15,552 nucleotides of DNA from Deltaproteobacteria bacterium (GTDB lineage: Bacteria > UBA10199 > DSSB01). Of this stretch, positions 7,434-14,912 are shown piece by piece (within the stretch, counting starts at the first letter, position 1; each line of letters starts with the position of its first letter). Position numbers and translations under genes: made by a program. Location: assembly GCA_021414045.1 (NCBI GenBank), contig JAIOPF010000056.1, positions 1 to 15,552 on the forward strand. The letters run 5' to 3'. The notes beneath the pieces were generated by a model. That model had not been told where the DNA came from, searched no databases, and saw only the letters and a program-made list of their open reading frames with translations.

Positions 7434-9020
7434 ATGGCTCAAACCGTCCTGGGCATCGATCTCGGCAGTTACTCCGTGAAGATCGCGCAAGTCGAGCGCG
7501 GCTTAGGCGAGTTCAAGCTCGACAATTTTACCGAGTTCCCCCTGATCGCCGAAGAGGTGTTGACCTACGAGCAATCCGCCGCGGCGGCCCTCACCAAGTT
7601 TTCCGAAGAGAATGCGATCAATTATGACGCCTGCGTTGTTTCGATTCCGGGAAACCTGGCTTCCTTTCGCAGCCTGACCTTGCCCTTCGGCAATGCCAAG
7701 AAGATCGACCAGACCCTCGAGTTCGAGCTCGAGACGGTCGTCCCCATCGATATCGAAGACTTGCTCTTCGATTACACGATCCTTTCGTCCAGTCCCCAAG
7801 AGTCGAAGGTGTTGGCGGCTTACACGCGGGAGTCCGATTTCAAGCGTTTCCTGACCCACATCCAGACGACTGGCGTGGATCCCCGCTATATGGGTGTCGA
7901 TACGGTCGACTTGTCCTATCTCAGTTTTCCGGGATTCCTTCCCCCTGAAGGTCAGTACGCCTTATTGGATCTGGGCCATACCAAGACCAATTTGGTCATC
8001 ATGGAAGGCAACAAGATCAAGGGGATTCGCTGCCTTTCCTGGGGCGGTCACCCCCTGACCCTGGCCGTGGCCAAGTCCCTGGACTTGCCCTATGACAAGG
8101 CCGAAAGCTGGAAGCATGGCAAAGGTCAGGTTTTGGCCGGGAGCGAAGATCCCGCGCTGCAGGCGATTTACGCCAGCGTCGAAGACCTGCAGCAGCAGCT
8201 CAAGCAGACCTTGTTCGCTTTCTACGAGTCCGGTGAAAAACCCATCGAAGCCCTTTATCTTTCCGGCGGCACCTCGAGGCTCTTGGGTCTCGATTCTTTT
8301 TTCTCCAGTCGCCTGAACATCAACGTCAGCCAGCTCGACGTCCTCGACGATTCCTTCACCGAGCTGCACGACCGCGAATCCGCCCGTCACGTCATTCCGA
8401 CGGCCTTCGCCGAGGCCTTGAGGGCGGTGTATCCCAACAAGGGCGCCAAGATTAATTTTCGCCGCGGCGACTACGCCTACAAAAAGGACATCGAGCAGAT
8501 CGGCGGTTCGCTCAAGCGCATCGGCCTTGTGGCCGCGTCGGTGGCGGTGCTGGCCGTCGCTTATTTCATCATGGCCTATATGACCTTATCTTCCCAGGTC
8601 GACAAGATGAACAAGAACGTCGCCAAGATGGTCAAGACCTCGGTGCCCGACCTGCCGAAGGGCGGCGCCAATTCCGCCAAGCAGGCCGTGACCGTGCTCG
8701 ATGGCAAGATCAGCGCGATCAACGACAAATTGAAGAAGGTCCAAGGCGACGGTTCCGTCAGCGCGCTCGAGCTATTGAAGATGATCTCGGGGGCCATGCC
8801 TCCGCGCGACGAGTTGGTCGTCGACATCGACGACATGAACATCTCCCCGGAGCGCGTCCGCCTCGAGGGGCGCACCATCTCTTACGAGGGCGTCGACAAG
8901 GTGAAGGCCTCGATGGAGAAGATCAAGATCTTCAAGAACGTGCAAACGGGCAACGTCCGCAAGGGCGTGAGGGACGAGATCAAGTTCAGCCTCTCCTTCG
9001 ATATCGTGACCAGCGGATAA
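7434..9020 (+). CDS. gspL: Type II secretion platform protein GspL (PilM-like cytoplasmic domain)
   Basis: Inner-membrane platform protein (528 aa) that recruits GspE and binds GspM. Residues 1-359 form a complete PilM-like actin/ASKHA fold: VLGIDLGSYSVKIAQVE at 5-21, YALLDLGHTKTNLVI with D179-L-G, and LYLSGGTSRLLGL near 274-286. These match the phosphate-1, phosphate-2 and adenosine motifs that are degenerate in gammaproteobacterial GspL. One membrane helix (about 363-384) leads to a periplasmic domain (386-528) whose end resembles PilN/GspL ferredoxin-like domains. It therefore looks like PilM joined to PilN. GGAGGG at 7420-7425 is the ribosome site, and the ATG directly follows the gspK stop. 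Confidence 0.93.
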   Translation: MAQTVLGIDLGSYSVKIAQVERGLGEFKLDNFTEFPLIAEEVLTYEQSAAAALTKFSEENAINYDACVVSIPGNLASFRSLTLPFGNAKKIDQTLEFELETVVPIDIEDLLFDYTILSSSPQESKVLAAYTRESDFKRFLTHIQTTGVDPRYMGVDTVDLSYLSFPGFLPPEGQYALLDLGHTKTNLVIMEGNKIKGIRCLSWGGHPLTLAVAKSLDLPYDKAESWKHGKGQVLAGSEDPALQAIYASVEDLQQQLKQTLFAFYESGEKPIEALYLSGGTSRLLGLDSFFSSRLNINVSQLDVLDDSFTELHDRESARHVIPTAFAEALRAVYPNKGAKINFRRGDYAYKKDIEQIGGSLKRIGLVAASVAVLAVAYFIMAYMTLSSQVDKMNKNVAKMVKTSVPDLPKGGANSAKQAVTVLDGKISAINDKLKKVQGDGSVSALELLKMISGAMPPRDELVVDIDDMNISPERVRLEGRTISYEGVDKVKASMEKIKIFKNVQTGNVRKGVRDEIKFSLSFDIVTSG

Positions 9021-9032
9021 GGGCGTAACAAG

Positions 9033-9653
9033 ATGGCGAAGTCCTCAAAATATTCCTGGAAAGAACGGCTCAACGTCGAGGAGCTCTATAACACCTTCAT
9101 CGGTTTCGCCCCTCGTGAACAGATTTTGGTGGGCGTCGGGATCGGCGTCGTGCTTTTGCTGCTTGTGCTGGTCCCGGTTTCCTGCGGATCCTCCAAGCTC
9201 ACCAAGCTTGAGAAGCAGATCGAAAGCCATGAAAAGAACGTGAGCAAGGTCGTCGACAAGATCACCGAGCTGCAACAGGTGCAGGGTAAAATGAAGTCCG
9301 TCGAGACGAGAATCCGTCCCAAATCTCAGGTGCAGCTGACGACGAAGCTCGAAGCCCTGGCCACTCAGAGCGGCATCGGCCCCAATATCGACTCGCTGAA
9401 AGAGGTTCCCGGGACTCCGGGCGAAGACTTTGAAGAGATGGTCGTCGGGGTCCGGCTCTCCAGGCTCAGCTTGAGCCAGCTGATCGAGTTTCTCTACGGA
9501 ATCGAGAGCCAGAACGACCTGAGCCTCCAGGTCAAGCGGCTGCAACTCAAGCCGCGTTACGACAATCGCCAGCAGTTTGACGCCAATTTCGAGGTGAGCA
9601 CCTTCGTGAGTAATTCGGCTCCCGCCGAGGCGGCGCCGGGCGGTGGAGGTTGA
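9033..9653 (+). CDS. gspM: Type II secretion platform protein GspM
   Basis: Bitopic inner-membrane protein (206 aa) of the assembly platform and partner of GspL. A short cytoplasmic N-terminus with basic and acidic residues precedes one membrane helix at about 31-49 (hydrophobic ILVGVGIGVV onward). A probable coiled coil (about 55-94) and a periplasmic PilO/GspM ferredoxin-like domain follow, with LSLSQLIEFLYGIE and LQVKRLQLKPRYDN typical of GspM/PilO. The tail is Ala/Pro/Gly-rich. It starts 12 nt after gspL. The function follows from the family and from the L-M-N order. Confidence 0.92.
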   Translation: MAKSSKYSWKERLNVEELYNTFIGFAPREQILVGVGIGVVLLLLVLVPVSCGSSKLTKLEKQIESHEKNVSKVVDKITELQQVQGKMKSVETRIRPKSQVQLTTKLEALATQSGIGPNIDSLKEVPGTPGEDFEEMVVGVRLSRLSLSQLIEFLYGIESQNDLSLQVKRLQLKPRYDNRQQFDANFEVSTFVSNSAPAEAAPGGGG

Positions 9654-9658
9654 GCCCT

Positions 9659-10594
9659 ATGAAGAGCGCAAAGTTTCGCATGGTTTTGTACGTCGCCGCG
9701 GGGATTTTTTTCTTCGTGTTTTGGTTGGTCTGGGTTTTTCCCACCGACGCCCTCAAGTCGCGCATCCTGACCGAGATCGAGAATCAAACCCAGGGACGGT
9801 ACAAGTTCGACGTCGGCAGCCTCGATATCGGGATTCTTGGCAGCATCACCTTTAACGATCTCAAGGTTTCGGAGGGCGTCGGAGACACCGAGAAAACCCT
9901 TCTGAAGACCCCCAAGTTAAAATTGAGTTTTTCCCCCCTCGCTTTGGGTAGCCTGGCAAAAAAGCCCGACATCGATTTTTACATCAAGGGAAGCAAGGGA
10001 CAGCTCGAGGGCAATTATCACCAGGATGGGGATGAGTTTGATCTCACCGCAAGCTTCAAACAATTTCCCATCGCCGATTTGGGGATGATCAGCGCCAAGG
10101 CCAAGATCGACTTGACGGGCAGTCTCGACGGGGACATCGACTTGCGTCTCAACAAGGCGGATACGAACAAGAACGAGGGGAGCATCGATCTCCGCTTGAT
10201 CGATCTCACGATGGCTTCCACCCGTGTCGCCCTGGATCCCACCGCCCCCGATCAGGCGATGGAGATCCCCCAAATCAAGCTCACCGGCGCCAAGGATTCC
10301 GGGATCAAGGGAGAGGTCAAGAAGGAGAATCTCGAGATCAGCGCCATCGATCTCAAGGGTGGGGACCTCGATCTCAATCTTAGCGGACGAGTGGTGTTGC
10401 AGGGCGCCAAGGCCTCCGACTATCGCTTGGCGCTTCAGGGAGGTTTCTCTCTGACCGAGGCCCTTGCGAAGGCCTTGCCTATCTTGTTCATTATTGAACA
10501 GCAAAAAAATCCCCAGGGAGTCTATCCGCTCAATATGACGGGCAGACTTGGGAAGCCTAGCATCCGTGTCGGGACCTTCAATCTTCCGATATAA
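9659..10594 (+). CDS. gspN: Type II secretion protein GspN (AsmA-like type)
   Basis: Membrane-anchored protein of the T2SS locus (311 aa). I chose ATG 9659 because GGAGGT at 9645-9650 lies 8 nt upstream; a TTG at 9650 would overlap that site. One N-terminal membrane helix (about 8-27, Phe/Val/Trp-rich) is followed by FPTDALKSRILTEIENQTQ and a long beta-rich periplasmic region with repeated D-hydrophobic-D strands (DIDLRL, SIDLRLIDL, GDLDLNLSG), as in AsmA-related proteins. This corresponds to the GspN form I know from Leptospira and deltaproteobacteria. Its exact role in secretion is not established. It ends the gsp operon; no terminator is seen after it. Confidence 0.85.
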   Translation: MKSAKFRMVLYVAAGIFFFVFWLVWVFPTDALKSRILTEIENQTQGRYKFDVGSLDIGILGSITFNDLKVSEGVGDTEKTLLKTPKLKLSFSPLALGSLAKKPDIDFYIKGSKGQLEGNYHQDGDEFDLTASFKQFPIADLGMISAKAKIDLTGSLDGDIDLRLNKADTNKNEGSIDLRLIDLTMASTRVALDPTAPDQAMEIPQIKLTGAKDSGIKGEVKKENLEISAIDLKGGDLDLNLSGRVVLQGAKASDYRLALQGGFSLTEALAKALPILFIIEQQKNPQGVYPLNMTGRLGKPSIRVGTFNLPI

Positions 10595-10603
10595 CTGTCT
10601 GAT

Positions 10604-10620
10604 ATTATTTAAGAAATAAT
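10604..10620. repeat. AT-only palindrome after gspN
   Basis: ATTATTT and AAATAAT flank a 3-nt AAG centre, a perfect 7-bp inverted repeat. It lies in the 75-nt gap before the 951-codon gene. It is too AT-rich and lacks a T-run, so it is not a terminator. It could be an operator or part of a promoter for the next gene. It is the most AT-rich stretch between 9000 and 13500. Confidence 0.4.
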
Positions 10621-10669
10621 CAAAAATCCATTCGCAACCTCCCAAGGCCGGGGTCGATAAGCCCAAGGC

Positions 10670-13525
10670 ATGCCTCCCATTCTCCATTTCGATGGGCGAG
10701 GAGCGTCGATTTCGCTCCTTTCGCCTCCGCGCCCTTTGGCGGGTCCCTCGACGGATCTTCGTTTTCTTTTAGCCCGTGGTGTCGGGCAGGAAACCTTGTC
10801 CGGCGGATCTTCCGAAGCCCGTCGCCTCGAGTCCTTTTGGGGATCGAATGTCCTGAGGGAATTCGAGTCGCTCGAAGACGAGCAAGACCCCCAGATGATT
10901 TTTCCCGCCCTGCTATCCATGGGGAGGGCGTTGGTCGAGCAGGACCGCCTGGAAGCGGCCGGCCTGATTTTCGGGAGCGCTTTGGAGCTTGGGCGCAGCC
11001 TGGGACCGGCGGAAACCGCACGGGCCCAAAGAGAGCTGGACGCGATCGTCGGACGCGGTGCCCTGGGACCGCGCCTTGAGTTCCAACTGCGCCGCTTCGC
11101 CCGCGAGGCTTCCAGCCCTTCGATGTTGTTGGGAATGACGGCGGCTTCGGCCGTCTTTCAGATTTCCCGCACAGCGATTCTTTCCAGGCTCTTGGCATCT
11201 CCCGGCGGAAGCCTCTTCACGCGAGGCTTCGCGGCGAGGACCGTCGCCGGTTTAGGCGCCTTCGCCTTGGAAGCCCCGACTTTCACTTTGGTAGGGCACG
11301 GCGTGCGCGCCACGATGGGCGAGGGTACGGCGTCTTCCGGATCCTTAGGCCAGGAATTGTTGGGGTCCTATCTCAGTCTCGGCGGCCTGAAGCTTTTCGG
11401 TTGGATGGGGCAGGGCGCGACGCGTTGGGCGGGAGGAGGGGCCTTCTCTCGAAGCGTCATCCCGCAAATCAGTTCTTACTTCGGAATCTTGGCCGGGCAT
11501 CGCCTCGAGCAGATGGCCGGCCTGCGTCCCCATGTGGCCGGGGACACCTTGTTCCTCGATTCGCTGGTGACGCTGTTGCAGTTCCATGTTGGAGGGCGTT
11601 TGGCGGGTGAAATGGGAGGCAGCGCTTTTGGTTCCTGGCAGCGCTCTTTGGAGTGGCGCGGAAATTTCCTGAACGAATCGGCGAGTACCCGTGAGAATCC
11701 CCTCCTCGAGCGGCTGCGCGGGGCTTTCGCGCCGGGCGGTCTGTCTTTCGCCGAGGCGAGCGCCTCGAGTCCCGAGGGACTGCGTTTTCCGACGGTCTTC
11801 ATGATGCAGGGCAAAGGCGATGGAGAATCCCCGCCGTCTTCGCGGGGAACCCGTGAAACTCCGTCGCGGAATGGAGCTGGACGCGGAGGGCGTTTTCATC
11901 CGGATCAAAACGCCTACCAAATCGTCCTCGAGCTCGTCCGTTGTCGCGACCGGCTGCGCGGCCGTGGCGCTCAGGAATTAAGCCTGTTCCAACTGATGCG
12001 CCAGAAAATGGACGAGGGAAAAATCGCCCCCGAGCGTGCGGATGAATTGCAGTGGGCCGTTCATTCCAGGGCCCTCTATGAAAATTCTCCCATTCTGCAA
12101 AGGGAGTTCGGAACCCAAGACTTGCAAAGCATCGAATCCACCATTCTGCGATTGAACCGCCTGCGGGAGAGCGTCGCCCGGGAACAAGGGCAAGACAGTT
12201 ATTCCTTGGCCACGCTGACTCAGGCCATCGCCTATGGAGGACGCATCCCCTTCGAGAAAATGCGGTCTTATCTGATGGCGGGGGCTTCCTACGATTTTTT
12301 TCAACAAAGCCCCTTGCTGAGCGGATTAAAAAAAGGCGTTTTTTCGGATCCGTACCGGCTGGTGCAGGCCTTGTATCCTCTTCGCCGCGAGGTTGAAGCC
12401 GCTCGGGGACATTCCTACCAACTCGGCACCCTGATCGATGCCCTGCGGTGGCATCCGGACTTTCCCTTGAGCCGCCTTCAGCAATACAAAATGGCGGGTG
12501 GCGCCAGCGATTTTGTCGGGCGGCTCAACTTGGAAAAACTGCGCTTGGACCCGGGCTCCCTTCGAACCCTGACCCTCGAACAAGTTTTCTTGAGGCTCCT
12601 GCATTTGCGTCCCGTCCTGCTCGGAGAATCCGGCGATCCCGTGGGCATCGGTTACGTCCTGATGGGGCTGCGCAGCCACGGTGTCCGCAAAGTTCGCGGG
12701 GGCGAGATCAACGACTCGGCCTTAACCCACGCCCATGTCCTCGACTATGCCTACCAAAATTGGACGCGATGGGGCGGCCATTTCCGAAATCTATCCGCCT
12801 TGCCCAAAAACGGCGAGGGCGCCGGCGTCCGCGCCGGTTGGACCCGGCCGCGATATGCCCAGCGTTATTTAGTGAAGGACAGCGGGGAGCCCTATAGTTA
12901 TTCTTACGTCAGCAATGTGGTGCGGTGGGGCGAGTTTCTTTACGAGCACCGCGAGGCCTTGGCCTTGCCACCGCCGGAAGCCGTGGACGTTCCTCCCTTG
13001 TTGTCGACGCGCCGTTCGCGGTTGATGTCTTTCTTGGAGCCGCATTGGGATGCGCTGAGGACGCGGAGGCAATCCCCGGAAGATTTCCTGGAGGAGCTCG
13101 CCGGACTTCGTCAGGAATTCTTGGAAACACCGGAGAACGGCGAGGCCGTGCCGCCGGGTGAACCCGGCGAACCGCCCAGCCTAAATATGATGGTCCATTC
13201 CATGTTCCAGGCAAAGGGAGAGGAGCGTTCCCGCACCTTGGAGGTTTACGCGGCCACGGTCGACACCATCCTTCAGCGCTGGTCCGAGTGGCGGAGCCAT
13301 TTCCGCCGCCTCGATGCCATTCCTCCGACTCCGGCCCAACAGGCCAGCCGCTCCCGTTACCAGTACGCCGAGGCCCACTTGCGGCAGAGCAACGGGGAAA
13401 GCTATTCGAAAAACACCCTGGGTTTCTTGCTTCGCTGGGGTTCTTGGGTTTGGGCCCATCGCAGCCTGTTGGGCCTGCGAGGAGGCGAGTCCACCATTCC
13501 CCCGCCCCAGGACGCCGAAGAATAA
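10670..13525 (+). CDS. Large protein of unknown function with degenerate C-terminal repeats
   Basis: I do not recognise this 951-residue protein. No signal peptide is seen. Residues 75-110 look like a TPR-type helix pair (ALLSMGRALVEQDRLEAAGL). Residues 150-330 are Gly/Ala-rich and fairly hydrophobic, with helices such as LLGSYLSLGGLKLFGWMG, but no clear membrane spans. A Ser/Arg/Gly-rich linker (380-412) leads to a repeat region. Units at 490-548 and 563-617 share Y-S/Q-L-x-TL-x-x-A and Y-x-MAG. Units at 698-766 and 871-936 share W-x-x-HFR-x-L, R-Y-x-A, GE-x-YS and RWG ... HR. All four have a G-x-x-Y-S-like core. ATG 10670 has only a weak AAGG nearby. Codon use is like the neighbours, so recent transfer is not suggested. 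Association with the gsp operon is only by position. Confidence 0.85.
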   Translation: MPPILHFDGRGASISLLSPPRPLAGPSTDLRFLLARGVGQETLSGGSSEARRLESFWGSNVLREFESLEDEQDPQMIFPALLSMGRALVEQDRLEAAGLIFGSALELGRSLGPAETARAQRELDAIVGRGALGPRLEFQLRRFAREASSPSMLLGMTAASAVFQISRTAILSRLLASPGGSLFTRGFAARTVAGLGAFALEAPTFTLVGHGVRATMGEGTASSGSLGQELLGSYLSLGGLKLFGWMGQGATRWAGGGAFSRSVIPQISSYFGILAGHRLEQMAGLRPHVAGDTLFLDSLVTLLQFHVGGRLAGEMGGSAFGSWQRSLEWRGNFLNESASTRENPLLERLRGAFAPGGLSFAEASASSPEGLRFPTVFMMQGKGDGESPPSSRGTRETPSRNGAGRGGRFHPDQNAYQIVLELVRCRDRLRGRGAQELSLFQLMRQKMDEGKIAPERADELQWAVHSRALYENSPILQREFGTQDLQSIESTILRLNRLRESVAREQGQDSYSLATLTQAIAYGGRIPFEKMRSYLMAGASYDFFQQSPLLSGLKKGVFSDPYRLVQALYPLRREVEAARGHSYQLGTLIDALRWHPDFPLSRLQQYKMAGGASDFVGRLNLEKLRLDPGSLRTLTLEQVFLRLLHLRPVLLGESGDPVGIGYVLMGLRSHGVRKVRGGEINDSALTHAHVLDYAYQNWTRWGGHFRNLSALPKNGEGAGVRAGWTRPRYAQRYLVKDSGEPYSYSYVSNVVRWGEFLYEHREALALPPPEAVDVPPLLSTRRSRLMSFLEPHWDALRTRRQSPEDFLEELAGLRQEFLETPENGEAVPPGEPGEPPSLNMMVHSMFQAKGEERSRTLEVYAATVDTILQRWSEWRSHFRRLDAIPPTPAQQASRSRYQYAEAHLRQSNGESYSKNTLGFLLRWGSWVWAHRSLLGLRGGESTIPPPQDAEE

Positions 13526-13538
13526 GCCCGAAGGGCCG

Positions 13539-13567
13539 TTGACCGGACCCCTCGCGAAAGTTATAAG
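13539..13567 (+). promoter_or_regulatory. Sigma-70-type promoter of rlmN
   Basis: TTGACC (13539-13544), a 17-nt spacer, and TATAAG (13562-13567): 5 of 6 matches in each hexamer at ideal spacing. The -10 box ends 6 nt before the A of ATG 13574, so transcription is predicted to start at or within a base or so of the start codon, giving a leaderless mRNA. Confidence 0.65.
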
Positions 13568-13573
13568 CCTTCC

Positions 13574-14656
13574 ATGACCGGACTCCCGAACATCAAGTCC
13601 TTGACCTTGGCCCAACTGACCCAAACCCTGAAGGATTGGGGCGTCGAGGGCTATCGTTTCGACCAGGTGTTCCGCTGGCTCTACCAAAAGGACGCCGCGA
13701 GCTTCGAGGAGATGAGCAATCTTTCGAAGTCCCTGCGCGCCAAATTGGCCGAGCATTTCGTCATTGAGCGCATGACGGTGACGACGGTGCGGCAATCCGA
13801 AGACGGTACCCGCAAATTTCTCTTTCAATTGAGCGACAAGGAAAGCATCGAGAGCGTCTTGATCCCGAACGAGGAGCGCCAGACGCTATGTATCTCGACC
13901 CAGGTGGGTTGCGCCATGGCCTGCTCGTTTTGTCTCACCGGTACCCTCGGACTGACGCGCAACTTGAGCCATTACGAAATCGTCGAGCAGGTGATGGCCG
14001 TGCAGCGCGCGGTGGCTCCCGATTCGCGGATCACCAATGTGGTTTATATGGGCATGGGAGAGCCCCTGCACAATTTCGACAACGTGGTCGAGTCGGTGCG
14101 GCTCTTGATCGACGAACAGGCCCTCAACCTGAGCAAGAACAAGGTGACGGTATCCACCAGCGGCCTGGTGCCCCAGATGCTCAAGTTCGGCGAATTGCTC
14201 GACGTGAAGCTGGCCGTCTCGCTGACCGGAACCACCGACGAGATGCGCGACGTCTTGATTCCGGTGAATCGCAAGTACGACCTGAAGGCCCTGATGCAAG
14301 CTTGCCGTGATTATCCGATGAAGCGCCGCAACCGCATCACTTTCGAATACACCCTCCTCAAGGGGGTGAACGACTCGATCGAAGACGCCAAGCGCCTCAT
14401 CAAGCTTTTGGAAGGGATCCCGTCCAAAGTGAACCTGATTCCCTTCAATGAATATCCCGGCAGCCCTTATCAGCGCTGCGAGGATGCGACGATGTTCCGT
14501 TTTCAAAAGTACCTGCTCGACCGGCATATCCAGGCGAACATCCGGACCAGCCGGGGTCGGGATATCTTGGGAGCCTGTGGGCAGTTGAAAGCGGAGATGG
14601 AACGGAAGAGGCCGCCGAAAGGGCGGGCGGCGGAGACGATTCCGGCCTCGATGTAG
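13574..14656 (+). CDS. rlmN: Dual-specificity 23S rRNA/tRNA (adenine-C2) methyltransferase RlmN
   Basis: Radical-SAM enzyme (360 aa) that methylates C2 of A2503 in 23S rRNA and A37 in some tRNAs. The iron-sulfur motif C-x3-C-x2-C is at C113, C117 and C120 (GCAMACSFC). The two catalytic cysteines fit the E. coli pattern: C106 (seven before the cluster) and C335 in GACGQL near the end. MGMGEPLHNFDNV, VTVSTSGLVPQM, LAVSLTGTTDEMR and PFNEYPGSPYQ are family motifs. The substrate region FEYTLLKGVNDSIEDA is also present. All active residues are intact. A Lys/Arg/Pro-rich tail follows the last domain. No Shine-Dalgarno precedes ATG 13574, which agrees with a leaderless start. It converges on the next gene with a 7-nt gap. 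Confidence 0.97.
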   Translation: MTGLPNIKSLTLAQLTQTLKDWGVEGYRFDQVFRWLYQKDAASFEEMSNLSKSLRAKLAEHFVIERMTVTTVRQSEDGTRKFLFQLSDKESIESVLIPNEERQTLCISTQVGCAMACSFCLTGTLGLTRNLSHYEIVEQVMAVQRAVAPDSRITNVVYMGMGEPLHNFDNVVESVRLLIDEQALNLSKNKVTVSTSGLVPQMLKFGELLDVKLAVSLTGTTDEMRDVLIPVNRKYDLKALMQACRDYPMKRRNRITFEYTLLKGVNDSIEDAKRLIKLLEGIPSKVNLIPFNEYPGSPYQRCEDATMFRFQKYLLDRHIQANIRTSRGRDILGACGQLKAEMERKRPPKGRAAETIPASM

Positions 14657-14663
14657 GCTGGGG

Positions 14664-14912
14664 TCAAGGCCAGGCGATGGCGTTTTCGGGGCGTTCGACT
14701 TCCTCGATGAGGACCTGCTTGGCGAGATCTTTTAGCACCTTGTCGATGTCGTCCGCGAAATCGTGGGCGATGAGCAGTTCGATCACGGGTTTTCCGCTTT
14801 CGATGGTGCGCATGACGACCATGCCTTCATAAGACTCGAGGACCGCCTTGATGAAGACGATATCTTTGGTGTCGATTTTGAAGTTTCTGACGACGATTTC
14901 CTTGACGCTCAT
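14664..14912 (-). CDS. DUF4911-family small protein
   Basis: Small acidic protein (82 aa from the chosen start) resembling DUF4911, a family of unknown function that I know mainly from deltaproteobacteria and related groups. Family-like segments are TKDIVFIKAVLESYEGMVVM followed by RTIESGKPVIELLIAHDF and a C-terminal amphipathic helix. It has no signal peptide or membrane segment, so it is probably cytoplasmic. On the minus strand GAGG lies 6 nt before the ATG at 14912; an upstream ATG at 14924 would add four residues. Its codons in the N-terminal part are typical for this genome. It is convergent with rlmN and head-to-head with the DUF547 gene, with which its 5' end overlaps. Confidence 0.8.
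   Translation of the reverse strand: MSVKEIVVRNFKIDTKDIVFIKAVLESYEGMVVMRTIESGKPVIELLIAHDFADDIDKVLKDLAKQVLIEEVERPENAIAWP

Noticed and set aside
9168-9192. Lipobox-like PVSC in GspM
   Set aside because: It follows a membrane helix at residue 50 and has Pro at -3, so it is not a lipoprotein signal.
12448-12897. Alternative-frame open stretches inside the 951-codon gene
   Set aside because: They have atypical Arg/Pro-rich composition, while the main frame shows repeats and normal codon use.
14608-14640. GC-rich hairpin near the rlmN 3' end as a terminator
   Set aside because: It is inside the coding sequence and no T-run follows; it is explained by codons for Pro, Arg, Gly and Ala.
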